A DNA stretch of 17,090 bases from Halobacteriales archaeon (GTDB taxonomy: Archaea; Halobacteriota; Halobacteria; Halobacteriales; Hikarchaeaceae): contig JAPYRM010000005.1 of NCBI GenBank assembly GCA_029941175.1, forward strand, positions 1 to 17,090, read 5' to 3'. Shown here in pieces: positions 8,418 through 16,961 of the stretch (its first letter is position 1; each line of letters opens with the position of its first letter). The translations under genes and the position numbers were made by a program. Under the pieces are notes generated by a model. It did no database searches. It was not told the origin of the DNA and saw nothing but the letters and a program-made list of their open reading frames with translations.

Positions 8418-9232
8418 GCATAATTACTGATGCATTTGGGGAGGGGCCAATACTAATCCCATACATTACAGCGGGAGATCCAAATGAAGAAGCTACAATA
8501 GAATATGTAGCAGCACTTGTTCGAGGAGGGGCAAAGATAATAGAATTGGGATTGCCATTCTCAGAGCCGATAGCGGATGGGCCTGTAATTCAAGAGGCGA
8601 TCAATAGATCTTTGGAAGCTGGAATGACTCCAAGAAAATTTTTCGGGTTGGTTTCTGAAATGGACCATGGCGTTCCAATAGTGGTAATGACATACTACAA
8701 TATAGTTTACCAATATGGAGAAATTCCGGTAGAATCTTTTGTCTCTGAGTCTGTGAGATGCGGGATAAACGGGATGATAATTCCAGATTTGCCAATAGAA
8801 GAAGCGGAAGTACTGCTAGAAATTTGCAAAGAGAATGGAATTGATTTAATATTCATTATCGCGCCTACTACACGTGAGCAGCGGATAGAAAAAATAATGG
8901 AAAAAGTTTCAGGATTTGTATATGTGCAGGCTAGACTGGGAACAACGGGAATTCACAAAGATGTGAGTCGGACTACGCATGAAAGTTTAGAGAGGTTAAG
9001 AGAATATGATATTCCAAAATCAGTAGGATTTGGCGTGAGTAATTCAGATCATGCGGCAGAAATAATCAAATCTGGCGCAGATGGGGTGATAGCAGGAAGT
9101 GTATTTGTAGATATAATTGATAAAGGTAGAGAGGAGGGAATTATTGAACAAGATACGGTTCGATTATTAGAGGAAAAAGCTCGAGAATTGGTACGTGGTA
9201 TTGGCGAGGGAATTGAGAATAATAAATCGTAA
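8414..9232 (+). CDS. trpA: Tryptophan synthase alpha chain
   Basis: TrpA cleaves indole-3-glycerol phosphate to glyceraldehyde-3-phosphate and indole, which is channelled to TrpB. The 272-residue barrel shows [10 protein letters not shown] at about 14-23 and the active-site stretch [15 protein letters not shown] with catalytic E44 and D55. It also shows [11 protein letters not shown], the phosphate-site loop [11 protein letters not shown] and GFGVSN at about 200-206. The bacterial FSDP signature reads FSEP here, a conservative Asp-to-Glu change outside the two catalytic acids. It starts on the trpB stop in an ATGA and is followed after 37 bp by the ADH synthase gene. A weak 5-bp inverted repeat (CGCAC/GTGCG, 9233-9253) lies in that gap. 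Confidence 0.97.
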   Translation: MSIITDAFGEGPILIPYITAGDPNEEATIEYVAALVRGGAKIIELGLPFSEPIADGPVIQEAINRSLEAGMTPRKFFGLVSEMDHGVPIVVMTYYNIVYQYGEIPVESFVSESVRCGINGMIIPDLPIEEAEVLLEICKENGIDLIFIIAPTTREQRIEKIMEKVSGFVYVQARLGTTGIHKDVSRTTHESLERLREYDIPKSVGFGVSNSDHAAEIIKSGADGVIAGSVFVDIIDKGREEGIIEQDTVRLLEEKARELVRGIGEGIENNKS

Positions 9233-9269
9233 CGCACATAACCAGTGAGTGCGACACGATAACACACTA

Positions 9270-10061
9270 ATGAACACAGGAACGGCTGCAAGGTTATACA
9301 GAATTGGAAAAAATAACAAATATGTCATTGTACCAATAGACCACGGTTTAACTCAAGGGGCGGTGGAGGGGTTGAGAGATGTAGAGTCGACTGTTGATGC
9401 AGTTACAAGAGGTGGGGTGAATGCTATTCTTTCTCAGAAAGGAATAGCTCAGAGAGTTCATCAAAATAAGAACGATGCAGGATATATTATGCACTTGAAC
9501 GGGTCAACAGATACGGGCCCAGATCCAGCAGATAAACGTTTGACTGGGACTGTTGAAGAAGCTATTAAAGTTGGTGCCGATGCTGTTTCGTACCATATAA
9601 ACGTTCTAAGTGAGTACGAAGGAAACCAAATAGAAGCTCTTGCAAAGATAACGAAAGATGCCAATGAATTTGGCATGCCGGTGTTAGTAATGTGCTATGT
9701 TAGAGGACACGAAGTAGATACGAAAGATCCGGGTAATGTTTCTCGCGCAGTTCGTCTTGGAGAAGAGCTCGGAGGGGATATTATAAAAACTGTTTACACA
9801 GGGGATTCAAAAAGTTTTGAATCGGTTGTCGCTGCAACTTCCAAGCCAGTAGTAATAGCAGGAGGAAAGAAGGGAACAGACAAAGAGACTATTGAAATGG
9901 TGAAAGGGGCAATGGATGCAGGAGCAGCAGGAGTTTCAATGGGTCGTTGCATCTTCCAACACAAGGATCCCGAATCAATATCACGTGCAGTTGTAGAAAT
10001 AGTGCACAACGGGGCATCTGTTGAGAAAGCCATGGAAAAATCGGGTTTGTTAGAAAAATGA
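9270..10061 (+). CDS. aroA': 2-amino-3,7-dideoxy-D-threo-hept-6-ulosonate (ADH) synthase, DhnA-type aldolase family
   Basis: First committed enzyme of the archaeal early shikimate route. It joins L-aspartate semialdehyde with 6-deoxy-5-ketofructose 1-phosphate to give ADH, replacing DAHP synthase. The protein has 263 residues, normal for MJ0400-like enzymes. Class I aldolase features are visible: D24 in VPIDHGL, Y143 in MCYVRG, the presumed Schiff-base lysine K173 in IIKTVYTG, and the phosphate loops AGGKKGT (197-203) and GVSMGRCIFQ (221-230). I chose the ATG at 9270 over the in-frame GTG at 9249, because MNTGTAARLYRI fits the family start. The next gene encodes the following pathway step and overlaps by ATGA, which argues for this function rather than glycolytic fructose-bisphosphate aldolase. 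Confidence 0.92.
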   Translation: MNTGTAARLYRIGKNNKYVIVPIDHGLTQGAVEGLRDVESTVDAVTRGGVNAILSQKGIAQRVHQNKNDAGYIMHLNGSTDTGPDPADKRLTGTVEEAIKVGADAVSYHINVLSEYEGNQIEALAKITKDANEFGMPVLVMCYVRGHEVDTKDPGNVSRAVRLGEELGGDIIKTVYTGDSKSFESVVAATSKPVVIAGGKKGTDKETIEMVKGAMDAGAAGVSMGRCIFQHKDPESISRAVVEIVHNGASVEKAMEKSGLLEK

Positions 10062-11230
10062 AACGGAGTGTTTGGCTTAAAGCAGATACAGGGAATTGGG
10101 AATCCAAAAAGAAGCGCATAACTGCAGGGTTAGAAGCTGGAGTGGATTGGGTGTTGGTGAATGATGTGGACGTAAAGGCCGTCAGAGAACTAGGAAATAT
10201 AAAAATTGCTGCGTTTACTACCAATGATGTCCAAGTGATGGAAGCAGAAGGGGTAGAGGATAGTCAAGAGGTAGCTGATGCCATAATTATAGGCAAAAAA
10301 AGCGAGGGAGATGGTACTATCGAATTGCCTGAAAAGCTCTCGGATTCTACAGACATAAAAGCTGTTAGAAGAGGAGGGGCAGATGGGGCATATATTCGAA
10401 TATTATCAAAAAAGCATGAATCATTGGCAGAGGAGATAGCGAAAGTGGGAGAATACACACTAGTTAGCGGAGAAGATTGGAAGATTATTCCTCTAGAAAA
10501 TCTAATTGCGAGAATTGGAGATAAAACTGAACTAGTAGCTGGAGTAAATAGTTCCGAAGAAGCTAGAACAGCTTTTGAGACATTGGAGATAGGAGCCAAG
10601 GGGGTATTGATAGATTCGGACGATCCAAGTGAGATCAGATCGACAGTGGATTTAAGAGATGCGGCGGATCGGGAAGCTTTAGAATTAAAATGGGCAACGG
10701 TGATTTCTGTAAAAAGTACAGGTATGGCAGATAGAGTATGTGTAGATACAGGCTCTTTAATGCATTCAGAAGAGGGCATGCTTATTGGGTCTATGGCACG
10801 GGGACTGTTCTTTGTGCACGCAGAGACTGCAGAATCGCCGTATGTTGCATCTCGGCCATTTCGAGTGAATGCAGGTGCAGTCCATGCGTACGTTAGATCT
10901 TTGGGGGGGAAAACCAGATATCTAGCGGAATTACAAAGTGGAGATGAGATTCAGATTGTAAATATCAAGGGAGAAACTAGAGAAGCCATTGTAGGGAGGT
11001 GCAAGATAGAAAAGCGCCCTATGCTTCGAATTGAAGCTGAAATTGAAACAAAAAAAGGAAATGATAGAATCGAGACATTGTTGCAGAATGCAGAAACTGT
11101 TAAAGTGGCCACCCAGAAAGGCCCCAAAGCAGTAACTGCTTTAGAGATTGGAGATGAAGTATTGATTTGTTACGAACATGCTGCCCGTCATTTTGGTGAA
11201 GCAATTGATGAAAGCATAATTGAGAAGTAA
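10058..11230 (+). CDS. aroB': 3-dehydroquinate synthase II (archaeal AroB')
   Basis: Converts ADH to 3-dehydroquinate by NAD-dependent oxidative deamination and cyclisation, feeding the shikimate pathway. The protein has 390 residues and is unrelated to bacterial AroB. Its N-terminus [20 protein letters not shown] matches this archaeal family. The most conserved block lies at about 227-290 and includes [35 protein letters not shown] and GKTRYLAEL. The C-terminal beta-rich domain follows (GDEIQIVN to [16 protein letters not shown]). It begins in an ATGA overlap with the ADH synthase gene and is the last gene of the five-gene cluster. Its stop lies only 9 bp from the stop of the convergent lonB. 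Confidence 0.95.
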   Translation: MKRSVWLKADTGNWESKKKRITAGLEAGVDWVLVNDVDVKAVRELGNIKIAAFTTNDVQVMEAEGVEDSQEVADAIIIGKKSEGDGTIELPEKLSDSTDIKAVRRGGADGAYIRILSKKHESLAEEIAKVGEYTLVSGEDWKIIPLENLIARIGDKTELVAGVNSSEEARTAFETLEIGAKGVLIDSDDPSEIRSTVDLRDAADREALELKWATVISVKSTGMADRVCVDTGSLMHSEEGMLIGSMARGLFFVHAETAESPYVASRPFRVNAGAVHAYVRSLGGKTRYLAELQSGDEIQIVNIKGETREAIVGRCKIEKRPMLRIEAEIETKKGNDRIETLLQNAETVKVATQKGPKAVTALEIGDEVLICYEHAARHFGEAIDESIIEK

Positions 11231-11239
11231 AATCGAATA

Positions 11240-13192
11240 CTAAGTAAAAGATTTTTTAATTCTACGAAGGAGCTTAGTTTTTTTGGCAGAATTAACTAGA
11301 GCAAAGTCAAGAACTTCACAAATATTAGTTGCAGAAACCATTTCGATCATATCAACATATTCACTTGAAAGCAGCACGTCTTGTTCATTTGCTTTAGGAA
11401 TGATAACACGAGAAATACCAGCTTTTGCCGCAGCTTCTATTTTATGAGTTACACCTCCGACGGGGAGGACATCTCCACGAACAGAAAGAGACCCAGTCAT
11501 GGCTATATCTTGTTTAACAGGGATATTTTCGAGAGCTGATATGATAGCTGTCGCCACCGTAACGCTCGCAGAATCACCTTCGATTCCATCATGAGATTGG
11601 ACAAATTGAACGTGGATATCACGATCAGTTAGACCTTTTTCAGAGAATTTCTTAATGATAGCGGAAACATTTTTTATTGACTCTTCGGCTATTTTTTGTA
11701 ATTGTCCGGTTGCAATTATTGTCCCACGTCCTTGAGATGGTGTGACTTCAGCCATGATAGGAAGAACTATTCCAGAATCTTCCCCCATAACAGCCAGACC
11801 ATTAACACGGGCGATGGAAGTACCGGTGTTACTGGTGAGAGCATAGTCCTTTCTTCTTTGGGCATATTCATCCGCTAATTGTTGTTCTATGGAACGTGCA
11901 CGTGATTTTGCAAGCAAAACATGTTCTTTTGTTGCTTGTTTTTCTCCTGCAGCTTGTGCCAAGTCTCCAGCAGCCCTGATCAGACCACCTAATGATCGGA
12001 AACCCAAAGTTAAATGTCCTTTTCGCGACGCCCTTCTTCTAGCTTCAATAAGAATTTCTTCGACTGCGTCTTTAGTGAAGTGAGGTATTCTGCCATCATT
12101 TATTATTTCTTGTGCTACGAATTGAACATATTTCCTACGGATTTTTGGAGTATCTTTAATTGTATTATCCATATATAGTTCGTATCCATATCCTTTGATT
12201 CTGTTTCTCAATGCGGGGTGCATATGTTGCATTGCGTCCAAGTTCCCTGCAGCGATCATTATGAAATCGGTGGGGACCGGCTCGGTTTGCACCATAGCAC
12301 CAGAAGAACGCTCAGACTGACCAGTTATAGAAAATTGTCTCTCTTGAACTGCAGTCATTAACATTTGTTGAGAACGTAATTCAAGAGTGTTTATCTCATC
12401 AATGAAGAGAACGCCTTTGTGTGCTTTGTGTATGGCTCCGGCTTCCACTCTTTCGTGCGCAGGTGTTTCCATACCTCCTGATTGAAACGGGTCATGTCGA
12501 ACATCTCCCAAAAGTGCTCCTGCATGGGATCCGGTTGCGTCGTGGAAGGGCGCAGTTTTTTGTTCAGCGTTGTTGATTAATAGATTTGGAACCAGAGAGT
12601 CTGTGTTTCTGGAACTATATCTAAAGGCGATATAGATGACTGCACCGGCTAGGATGCCGAGTAAAGGATCTTGTGCGATCAATAGAGCATATCCAACTAC
12701 GGCTATGATGATCATCCACATTAAAAATGACCTCATTTGATTTTGCTTTCGGGATTCTTCTTTATGTGCATCGATGATTTGCTGTCCTTTTCCGGTGGGG
12801 ACCGTTCGAATTTTTGGAACGTTTTTGTCGTCGGAGTTTTCATAAACCAAAACATCCTGTAATTCTTCTTTAGGTAGCAGCTCTGCCATGGCTTTGGCTA
12901 GCATTGATTTTCCAGTTCCGGGAGACCCAATCATCATAACGTGTCGGTGTTGAAGTGCGGCTTTTGTAATGGCTTCTGTTGCCCTATCTTGGCCGATTAC
13001 TTGGTCAATTAATTTTTCAGGTATGGGCACTTCTTCGGTTGTGGAAAAAATTAATCCACCGAGGATATCTTCTTCAGCTGTTTCCTCATTTATTTTCAAA
13101 TCTTTAGGAGGATTTTTATTATCAGGAGGGACAACAGAAGTTGAGAGGTCCGGAGTCTCTGTTTCGGAAAGCTTCTGGCTCTTTTTAGTCAT
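11240..13192 (-). CDS. lonB: Membrane-anchored ATP-dependent protease LonB
   Basis: Archaeal LonB is a membrane-bound AAA+ serine protease for protein quality control and, in Haloarchaea, membrane homeostasis. The 650 residues run as follows: a polar N-tail of about 45 residues, Walker A GSPGTGKS (89-96), two transmembrane helices at about 156-174 and 176-190 inserted in the AAA+ domain, Walker B VLFIDE (261-266), a sensor region near AAGNLDAM, and then the protease domain. The catalytic serine is S541 in GDSAS, and the lysine is K584 in GVTHKIEAA, 43 residues later as in other Lon proteases. Haloarchaeal lonB genes often carry inteins; none is present. It is divergent from nadM across 125 bp and converges on the DHQ synthase gene. 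Confidence 0.97.
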   Translation of the reverse strand: MTKKSQKLSETETPDLSTSVVPPDNKNPPKDLKINEETAEEDILGGLIFSTTEEVPIPEKLIDQVIGQDRATEAITKAALQHRHVMMIGSPGTGKSMLAKAMAELLPKEELQDVLVYENSDDKNVPKIRTVPTGKGQQIIDAHKEESRKQNQMRSFLMWMIIIAVVGYALLIAQDPLLGILAGAVIYIAFRYSSRNTDSLVPNLLINNAEQKTAPFHDATGSHAGALLGDVRHDPFQSGGMETPAHERVEAGAIHKAHKGVLFIDEINTLELRSQQMLMTAVQERQFSITGQSERSSGAMVQTEPVPTDFIMIAAGNLDAMQHMHPALRNRIKGYGYELYMDNTIKDTPKIRRKYVQFVAQEIINDGRIPHFTKDAVEEILIEARRRASRKGHLTLGFRSLGGLIRAAGDLAQAAGEKQATKEHVLLAKSRARSIEQQLADEYAQRRKDYALTSNTGTSIARVNGLAVMGEDSGIVLPIMAEVTPSQGRGTIIATGQLQKIAEESIKNVSAIIKKFSEKGLTDRDIHVQFVQSHDGIEGDSASVTVATAIISALENIPVKQDIAMTGSLSVRGDVLPVGGVTHKIEAAAKAGISRVIIPKANEQDVLLSSEYVDMIEMVSATNICEVLDFALVNSAKKTKLLRRIKKSFT

Positions 13193-13317
13193 AAACGTGG
13201 TAGTGATATAGGGGTTAAGAGGATTGATATACTTTTTGTAGAAAGCTAGGAAATATAGTGCATAAATTTCGAACCATACGCGGCATGGTTATTACAGATG
13301 CAAACGATCAATAGGAT
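13193..13317. promoter_or_regulatory. lonB/nadM divergent promoter region with inverted repeat
   Basis: This 125-bp gap must hold both promoters. On the minus strand GTATATC (near 13226-13232) is a plausible lonB TATA box that would give a short leader of about 10 bases. On the plus strand TTATTA near 13289-13294 is centred about 26 bases before the nadM ATG. Between them AACCAT (13272-13277) and ATGGTT (13285-13290) form a perfect 6-bp inverted repeat with a 7-base spacer, a possible regulator site at the nadM promoter. All assignments are by motif and spacing only. Confidence 0.4.
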
Positions 13318-13833
13318 ATGGTTAGGGGGATATATATTGGACGTTTTCAGCCCTATCATAATGGTCACCACAAAATGGTGGAAAAAATTTCAGGAGAAGT
13401 GGACGAGATGGTACTAGGAATAGGAAGTGCCGGAGATTCGCATACGAGGAAAAATCCATTCACTGCAGGAGAGAGGGTTTTGATGGTTACAAAAGCGATT
13501 GAAGAATTTGGTATTCCATCATATGTGGTACAAATAGAAGATTTGAAACGAAATTCCATTTGGGTGAGTCATGTTGAGAGTATAAGTCCGAGATTTGATG
13601 TGGCTTATTCTAATAATCCACTCGTTATTCAGTTATTCAAGGAAGCGGGAAAAGAAATTAGGCAAGTGCCTATGTTTGACCGAGATGTGTTAGAGGGGGC
13701 GGAAGTGAGAAGGAGAATGGAAAATGGAGAGGATTGGCAAGGTCTAGTCCCAAGTCCGGTGAAGAAGATAATAGAGGAGATTGGAGGGATTGGGAGAATT
13801 CAAAAAATTAATGAAAGTGATTCAGAAAGATGA
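13318..13833 (+). CDS. nadM: Nicotinamide-nucleotide adenylyltransferase, archaeal NadM type
   Basis: Transfers AMP from ATP to NMN (or NaMN) to make NAD, a cytoplasmic enzyme that is usually hexameric in archaea. The 171-residue length is typical. The nucleotidyltransferase signature GRFQPYHNGH is at 8-17, with HNGH as the T/HxGH motif. The middle shows KNPFTAGERVLM and FDVAYSNNPLV. The C-terminal phosphate-binding motif, SGTExR in many homologues, reads EGAEVRRRM at 126-134, so the Ser and Thr are replaced while the arginines are kept. The ATG has no ribosome binding site. It is transcribed away from lonB and ends only 2 bp before the stop codon of the convergent thermosome gene, leaving no room for a separate terminator. 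Confidence 0.95.
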   Translation: MVRGIYIGRFQPYHNGHHKMVEKISGEVDEMVLGIGSAGDSHTRKNPFTAGERVLMVTKAIEEFGIPSYVVQIEDLKRNSIWVSHVESISPRFDVAYSNNPLVIQLFKEAGKEIRQVPMFDRDVLEGAEVRRRMENGEDWQGLVPSPVKKIIEEIGGIGRIQKINESDSER

Positions 13834-13835
13834 AA

Positions 13836-15395
13836 TTAGCTAGCGGCTATGACATCGTCTATTCTGAGGATCATAGTTGCTGCTTCGGTGGCACTGTCAA
13901 TTGCTTCTCTTTTTACTGCGGCAGGATCCAAGATACCATATTTTACAGGGTCGTCTAGCACTCCAGATTCTCCCTTAGCAATTATCCCGGCACGTCCAGA
14001 GTCATTTGCAGCTCGAAGATCGACGAGTGTATCGATCTGATCGAGACCTGCATTTTCTGCCAGAGTTCTAGGAATTATTTCTACAGCATCTGCGAATGCC
14101 TCGACTGCTAATTGTTTCCTGCCTTCAATTGAAGCTGCTAGACTTCGAACTCGGCTGGCAATTCCTATTTCGACCACGCCGGCCCCAGGGACAACTTCAC
14201 CAGATTCCACAGCTGCAGTGACCACATCTAATCCGTCACTAACAGCACGCTCTAATTCGTCCACAATATGTGCGGTTCCGCCACGTAGGAAAACAGTGAC
14301 TGCTTCCGCTTGAGACCCTGCTTTGACAAAAGTTAGTTCATCGTCGTTGAACTTTTGAATTTCAATAGATTCTACTTGGCCTAAATCTTCATTAGAAAGA
14401 TCGTGCAAGGTTGCAACCCGCATTGCACCAGTCGCACGGGAGAGGGCTTTTGCATCGTCGTTGTTTACATCTTCAAATGCGAGAATATCTTTGTCAGATA
14501 AAAATCCTGCAACTCGATTGTCGATGTCTTCAGTGCAAAATACAACATTCACTCCAGCTTTGGAGATGGCATCTGCATAGCCACGAAGTTCAGCCTCCTC
14601 GGCCTCGAAAGCGGCGGTTAGTTGGTCAACACTAGTGATCGTGAATTCTGCATCAACTTCAGGATCACGGATTTCGAGGTTCATGTCTATAATTAGAACT
14701 TTTCCCTTGGAAATGGATTTGGGCATGTGTTCATGTGCCCTTTCAGATTCTAATATGAATCCTTGCACTAACTCAGTTGCGCTAGAAGAAGCACCTACAC
14801 GAGTTTGAAGATGAATGTCATCTCGGCTGACTTTTCCAGACTTGGTGACGTGTTTGACAGCATCGACAACGATTTTAGATAGTTCCTCAGGAGAAACGTC
14901 ACCAGTTCCTTTTCCGGTCATACTAGTTGTGGCGACTTTTTGTAGAACAGCATCATCTAAAGCTTCGTTTAATATATGCAAGGAGATGGCTTCTTGTGCA
15001 ATTTGATTTGCCTCAGAATACCCTTCCACAATAGTTGTTGGATGGACATCATCTTCTAGGAGTTTCTCAGCTTTAGATAGTAATTGGCCAGCTATGACTG
15101 CTGCAGTCGTGGTACCATCTCCAACCTCTTTTTCTTGAGTTTCTGCTACTTCTACTATCATTTGAGCAGCGGGATGTTCGATGTCCATTTGTTTCAAGAT
15201 AGTGGCGCCGTCATTTGTTATGATTACATCGCCAGAGGAGGTTACCAACATCTTGTCCATTCCTCGGGGGCCTAATGTAGTTCTAACTGATTCTGCGACT
15301 GCTTTTCCAGCAGCAATATTCATAGATTGTGCATCCCGACCTTGCGTGCGTTTGGTACTATCACTTAGTATAATGTAAGGCTGATTGTATGCCAT
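13836..15395 (-). CDS. ths: Thermosome subunit (group II chaperonin)
   Basis: Subunit of the double-ring archaeal chaperonin that folds cytosolic proteins with ATP. The 519 residues show the N-terminal equatorial motifs [12 protein letters not shown] (39-50), [13 protein letters not shown] (55-67) and GDGTTTAAV (92-100). The intermediate and apical domains span about 145-400, with [19 protein letters not shown] and the likely hydrolytic aspartate D387. The C-terminal equatorial part includes [20 protein letters not shown]. Two features are odd. The nucleotide-site motif usually read PGGGA-x-E is PGAGVVE (403-409). The protein also stops at RIDDVIAAS without the glycine/methionine-rich tail seen in many archaeal subunits, which explains the short length. 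The wording is nearest to haloarchaeal Cct proteins as I remember them. A single subunit gene is seen here. Confidence 0.96.
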   Translation of the reverse strand: MAYNQPYIILSDSTKRTQGRDAQSMNIAAGKAVAESVRTTLGPRGMDKMLVTSSGDVIITNDGATILKQMDIEHPAAQMIVEVAETQEKEVGDGTTTAAVIAGQLLSKAEKLLEDDVHPTTIVEGYSEANQIAQEAISLHILNEALDDAVLQKVATTSMTGKGTGDVSPEELSKIVVDAVKHVTKSGKVSRDDIHLQTRVGASSSATELVQGFILESERAHEHMPKSISKGKVLIIDMNLEIRDPEVDAEFTITSVDQLTAAFEAEEAELRGYADAISKAGVNVVFCTEDIDNRVAGFLSDKDILAFEDVNNDDAKALSRATGAMRVATLHDLSNEDLGQVESIEIQKFNDDELTFVKAGSQAEAVTVFLRGGTAHIVDELERAVSDGLDVVTAAVESGEVVPGAGVVEIGIASRVRSLAASIEGRKQLAVEAFADAVEIIPRTLAENAGLDQIDTLVDLRAANDSGRAGIIAKGESGVLDDPVKYGILDPAAVKREAIDSATEAATMILRIDDVIAAS

Positions 15396-15423
15396 AGTAA
15401 TTACTAAGTGAAGGTTAGCGAGT

Positions 15424-15438
15424 CTATATTAATTTAAC
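15424..15438 (-). promoter_or_regulatory. Likely thermosome promoter (TATA box)
   Basis: The minus strand reads CGTTAAATTAATATA across 15438-15424, the most AT-rich block in the 62-bp gap upstream. Its centre is about 36 bases before the ATG, which would give a leader of about 10 bases. No strong Shine-Dalgarno sequence is visible before the start codon. This gives the thermosome its own promoter, separate from the methyltransferase gene upstream on the same strand. Confidence 0.5.
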
Positions 15439-15457
15439 GGACTTGAATCGGTAGAAT

Positions 15458-16162
15458 TCAAAGGGATATAGACCAATAAGATACAGTTGAAATGCGTTGA
15501 CCTAATGAAGTAGAGACGGCGGATGAATCGATAGATCGGATGGGTTTTGCTAGGAAAGTTGGGAGATTTCGATAGACCCCATACGGAAAGATAAAATCAT
15601 GATGGGAATTCTCAATCGTGACGTCTATAGAGGACAATAGTTGAGATATATAAGATCTAGAATGAAGTGTAGACCCCATGGGCAATAACCAATTGTAGAA
15701 AGATCGCGCGCTGTATTTGTTGAAAGTGTCAAAGATTATTTTTTCACGTGCAACGCGGTGCATTTCTAAAAAGAAATACATTGGAATAGTGGTCAAATGG
15801 AAGAATCTCATGGCTAATACTATATCAAAAGAAGAATCATCAAATGGCAAGTTTCCTGCGTCTGCGTGGAAAAAAGTTAAATCTCCAGAATAGGGTGAGG
15901 TATCAGCTTTATTTTTTCCAATGTTAATCATAGACTTTGAGATGTCGAGTGCGACGACGTCGGCTCCAAAATCCGCCAACATTAGGCTAAATCTTGCAGT
16001 CCCGCATGCCATATCTAGAATTGTTTTCCCATCGATAGAATCTAAAAAATTAGTTACTATTTGTTTCTCATGGGAATTGATCAAACTCCCCCCTTTTGAG
16101 AAGCGCTTGGCATCATACTGAGTGGCGATTAGATCTTCTTGATACCAGTGCTTGCCTTTCAT
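15458..16162 (-). CDS. Class I SAM-dependent methyltransferase, substrate unknown
   Basis: A 234-residue Rossmann-fold methyltransferase of the UbiE/Methyltransf_11 kind. Motif I, TILDMACGTARFS (48-59), binds SAM. ALDISKSM (71-78) supplies the acidic ribose ligand D73. HADAGNLPFDDSSFDIVLAM (99-118) covers motifs II and III with the adenine-contacting aspartate. The last 60 residues, ending in an aromatic-rich VSYWSISL, would form the substrate cap. There is no signal peptide or membrane segment. The substrate cannot be read from the sequence; small-molecule targets such as lipids or quinones are common in this family. It lies 62 bp upstream of the thermosome gene on the same strand and is divergent from the YkgJ-type gene. 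The functional link to either is unknown. Confidence 0.88.
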   Translation of the reverse strand: MKGKHWYQEDLIATQYDAKRFSKGGSLINSHEKQIVTNFLDSIDGKTILDMACGTARFSLMLADFGADVVALDISKSMINIGKNKADTSPYSGDLTFFHADAGNLPFDDSSFDIVLAMRFFHLTTIPMYFFLEMHRVAREKIIFDTFNKYSARSFYNWLLPMGSTLHSRSYISQLLSSIDVTIENSHHDFIFPYGVYRNLPTFLAKPIRSIDSSAVSTSLGQRISTVSYWSISL

Positions 16163-16247
16163 TTACGATTAGAATATAAGATGTAATTGGATAAAACGGT
16201 GAGGGTTAAGCTATTTTTTTCGATGGACTTTAACAAATGCATTGCAA
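16163..16247. promoter_or_regulatory. Divergent promoter region, methyltransferase / YkgJ-type gene
   Basis: This 85-bp gap separates two divergent starts. It contains a TATATT block on the minus strand near 16173-16179, a run of seven T at 16214-16220, and CTTTAAC at 16228-16234. The spacing of these to the chosen ATGs (about 14, 31 and 17 bases) is not ideal except for the T-run, so I cannot assign individual boxes firmly. Confidence 0.3.
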
Positions 16248-16904
16248 ATGTCAGATGTGAAATTGGAAGAAGAATTAGTAGCTGCGCATATGTTAGATGT
16301 GAAGGAATTGGCAGATACTATTGTGGAAATTGGTTTTGAGTGTACTAAATGTGGGGCTTGTTGTAAAGGTGATGATGGAGAGCATACAGCAACAATATTT
16401 CCAAGTGAAATTAGGAAAGTGCAGAAGGTTGAAGAACTGGAATGGAGGGATGTTGCCCGGCCGATGCCTTTTGGAATTGTAAAAAGTGAGAATGGGGAGT
16501 TGGTTGGAGAAACGTTCGAATGGGCTCTACAAGTGAATGGGTGTGGAAATTGTTCATTTTATAGAGAAATGAATGGAGAAGGGACATGTGGGATATATGG
16601 ATTCAAACCTTTAATTTGTGAGACTTATCCGTTTAGTGTGGATTTAGGGGGAAGTAGCAAACCAAAAGGAGAGATTGTAGAAAAAGTGGGAGAGATAGTC
16701 GTACATGAATGCGAAGGGATTGGCAGAGAAATAGACTATGAAGAAGCGATGAGATTGGCAGAGGTTCTAAAAGAAAGGACCATACGCGAAATAAAAGAGT
16801 CGATGAACGTCATAGAGAAATATAGAAATTCAGAAACTAAAAAAAATGGATTGATTGTTCATGATTCGGAGGGTGCAAAGGATAGAAATGGGAAAATTAT
16901 ATAG
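16248..16904 (+). CDS. YkgJ-family cysteine-cluster protein (CxxCxxCC), function unknown
   Basis: A soluble 218-residue protein with the YkgJ/UPF0153 (CxxCxxCC) metal-binding pattern. CTKCGACC supplies C32, C35, C38 and C39. CGNC supplies C99 and C102, with further cysteines at C114 and C124 (PLICETYPF) and C155 (VHECEG). The family is thought to bind zinc or an iron-sulfur cluster, but a biochemical role is not established. Residues from about 165 on are charged and helical (EEAMRLAEVLKERTIREIKE). I chose the ATG at 16248 because the in-frame TTG at 16242 is a poorer start. The frame is complete. It is divergent from the methyltransferase and is followed after 57 bp by another plus-strand gene, perhaps in one transcript. 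Confidence 0.88.
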   Translation: MSDVKLEEELVAAHMLDVKELADTIVEIGFECTKCGACCKGDDGEHTATIFPSEIRKVQKVEELEWRDVARPMPFGIVKSENGELVGETFEWALQVNGCGNCSFYREMNGEGTCGIYGFKPLICETYPFSVDLGGSSKPKGEIVEKVGEIVVHECEGIGREIDYEEAMRLAEVLKERTIREIKESMNVIEKYRNSETKKNGLIVHDSEGAKDRNGKII

Positions 16905-16922
16905 AGATATCGACAGGGCTAT

Positions 16923-16941
16923 TAAGTTGGAGTGCAACTTA
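16923..16941. repeat. Perfect 7-5-7 inverted repeat between two plus-strand genes
   Basis: TAAGTTG and CAACTTA are exact reverse complements around GAGTG. The repeat starts 19 bp after the YkgJ-type stop and ends 21 bp before the next ATG. In RNA it would form a 7-bp hairpin with a five-base loop. It is flanked by two copies of GATATCG (16906-16912 and 16953-16959). It could be an operator for the downstream gene, a hairpin at the end of the upstream mRNA, or an RNA processing site. No T-tract follows, so a classic intrinsic terminator is unlikely. Confidence 0.45.
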
Positions 16942-16961
16942 GGTCAGTTGAGGATATCGGT

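Noticed and set aside
9249..9269. GTG start for ADH synthase seven codons upstream
   Set aside because: The extra residues (MRHDNTL) do not fit the family and lie in the intergenic hairpin region; the ATG at 9270 matches the usual N-terminus.
10264..10779. 171-codon minus-strand open frame inside the DHQ synthase gene
   Set aside because: It is a shadow of a well-supported gene, with no family motif and no promoter.
11240..13192. Possible intein in LonB
   Set aside because: Walker A, Walker B and the protease motifs are continuous at normal spacing in 650 residues. The insert near 150-195 is the normal pair of membrane helices.
14411..14635. Plus-strand frame rich in His, Gln, Leu and Arg opposite the thermosome
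   Set aside because: The biased composition follows from reading the complement of a conserved chaperonin gene; there is no sign of a real protein.
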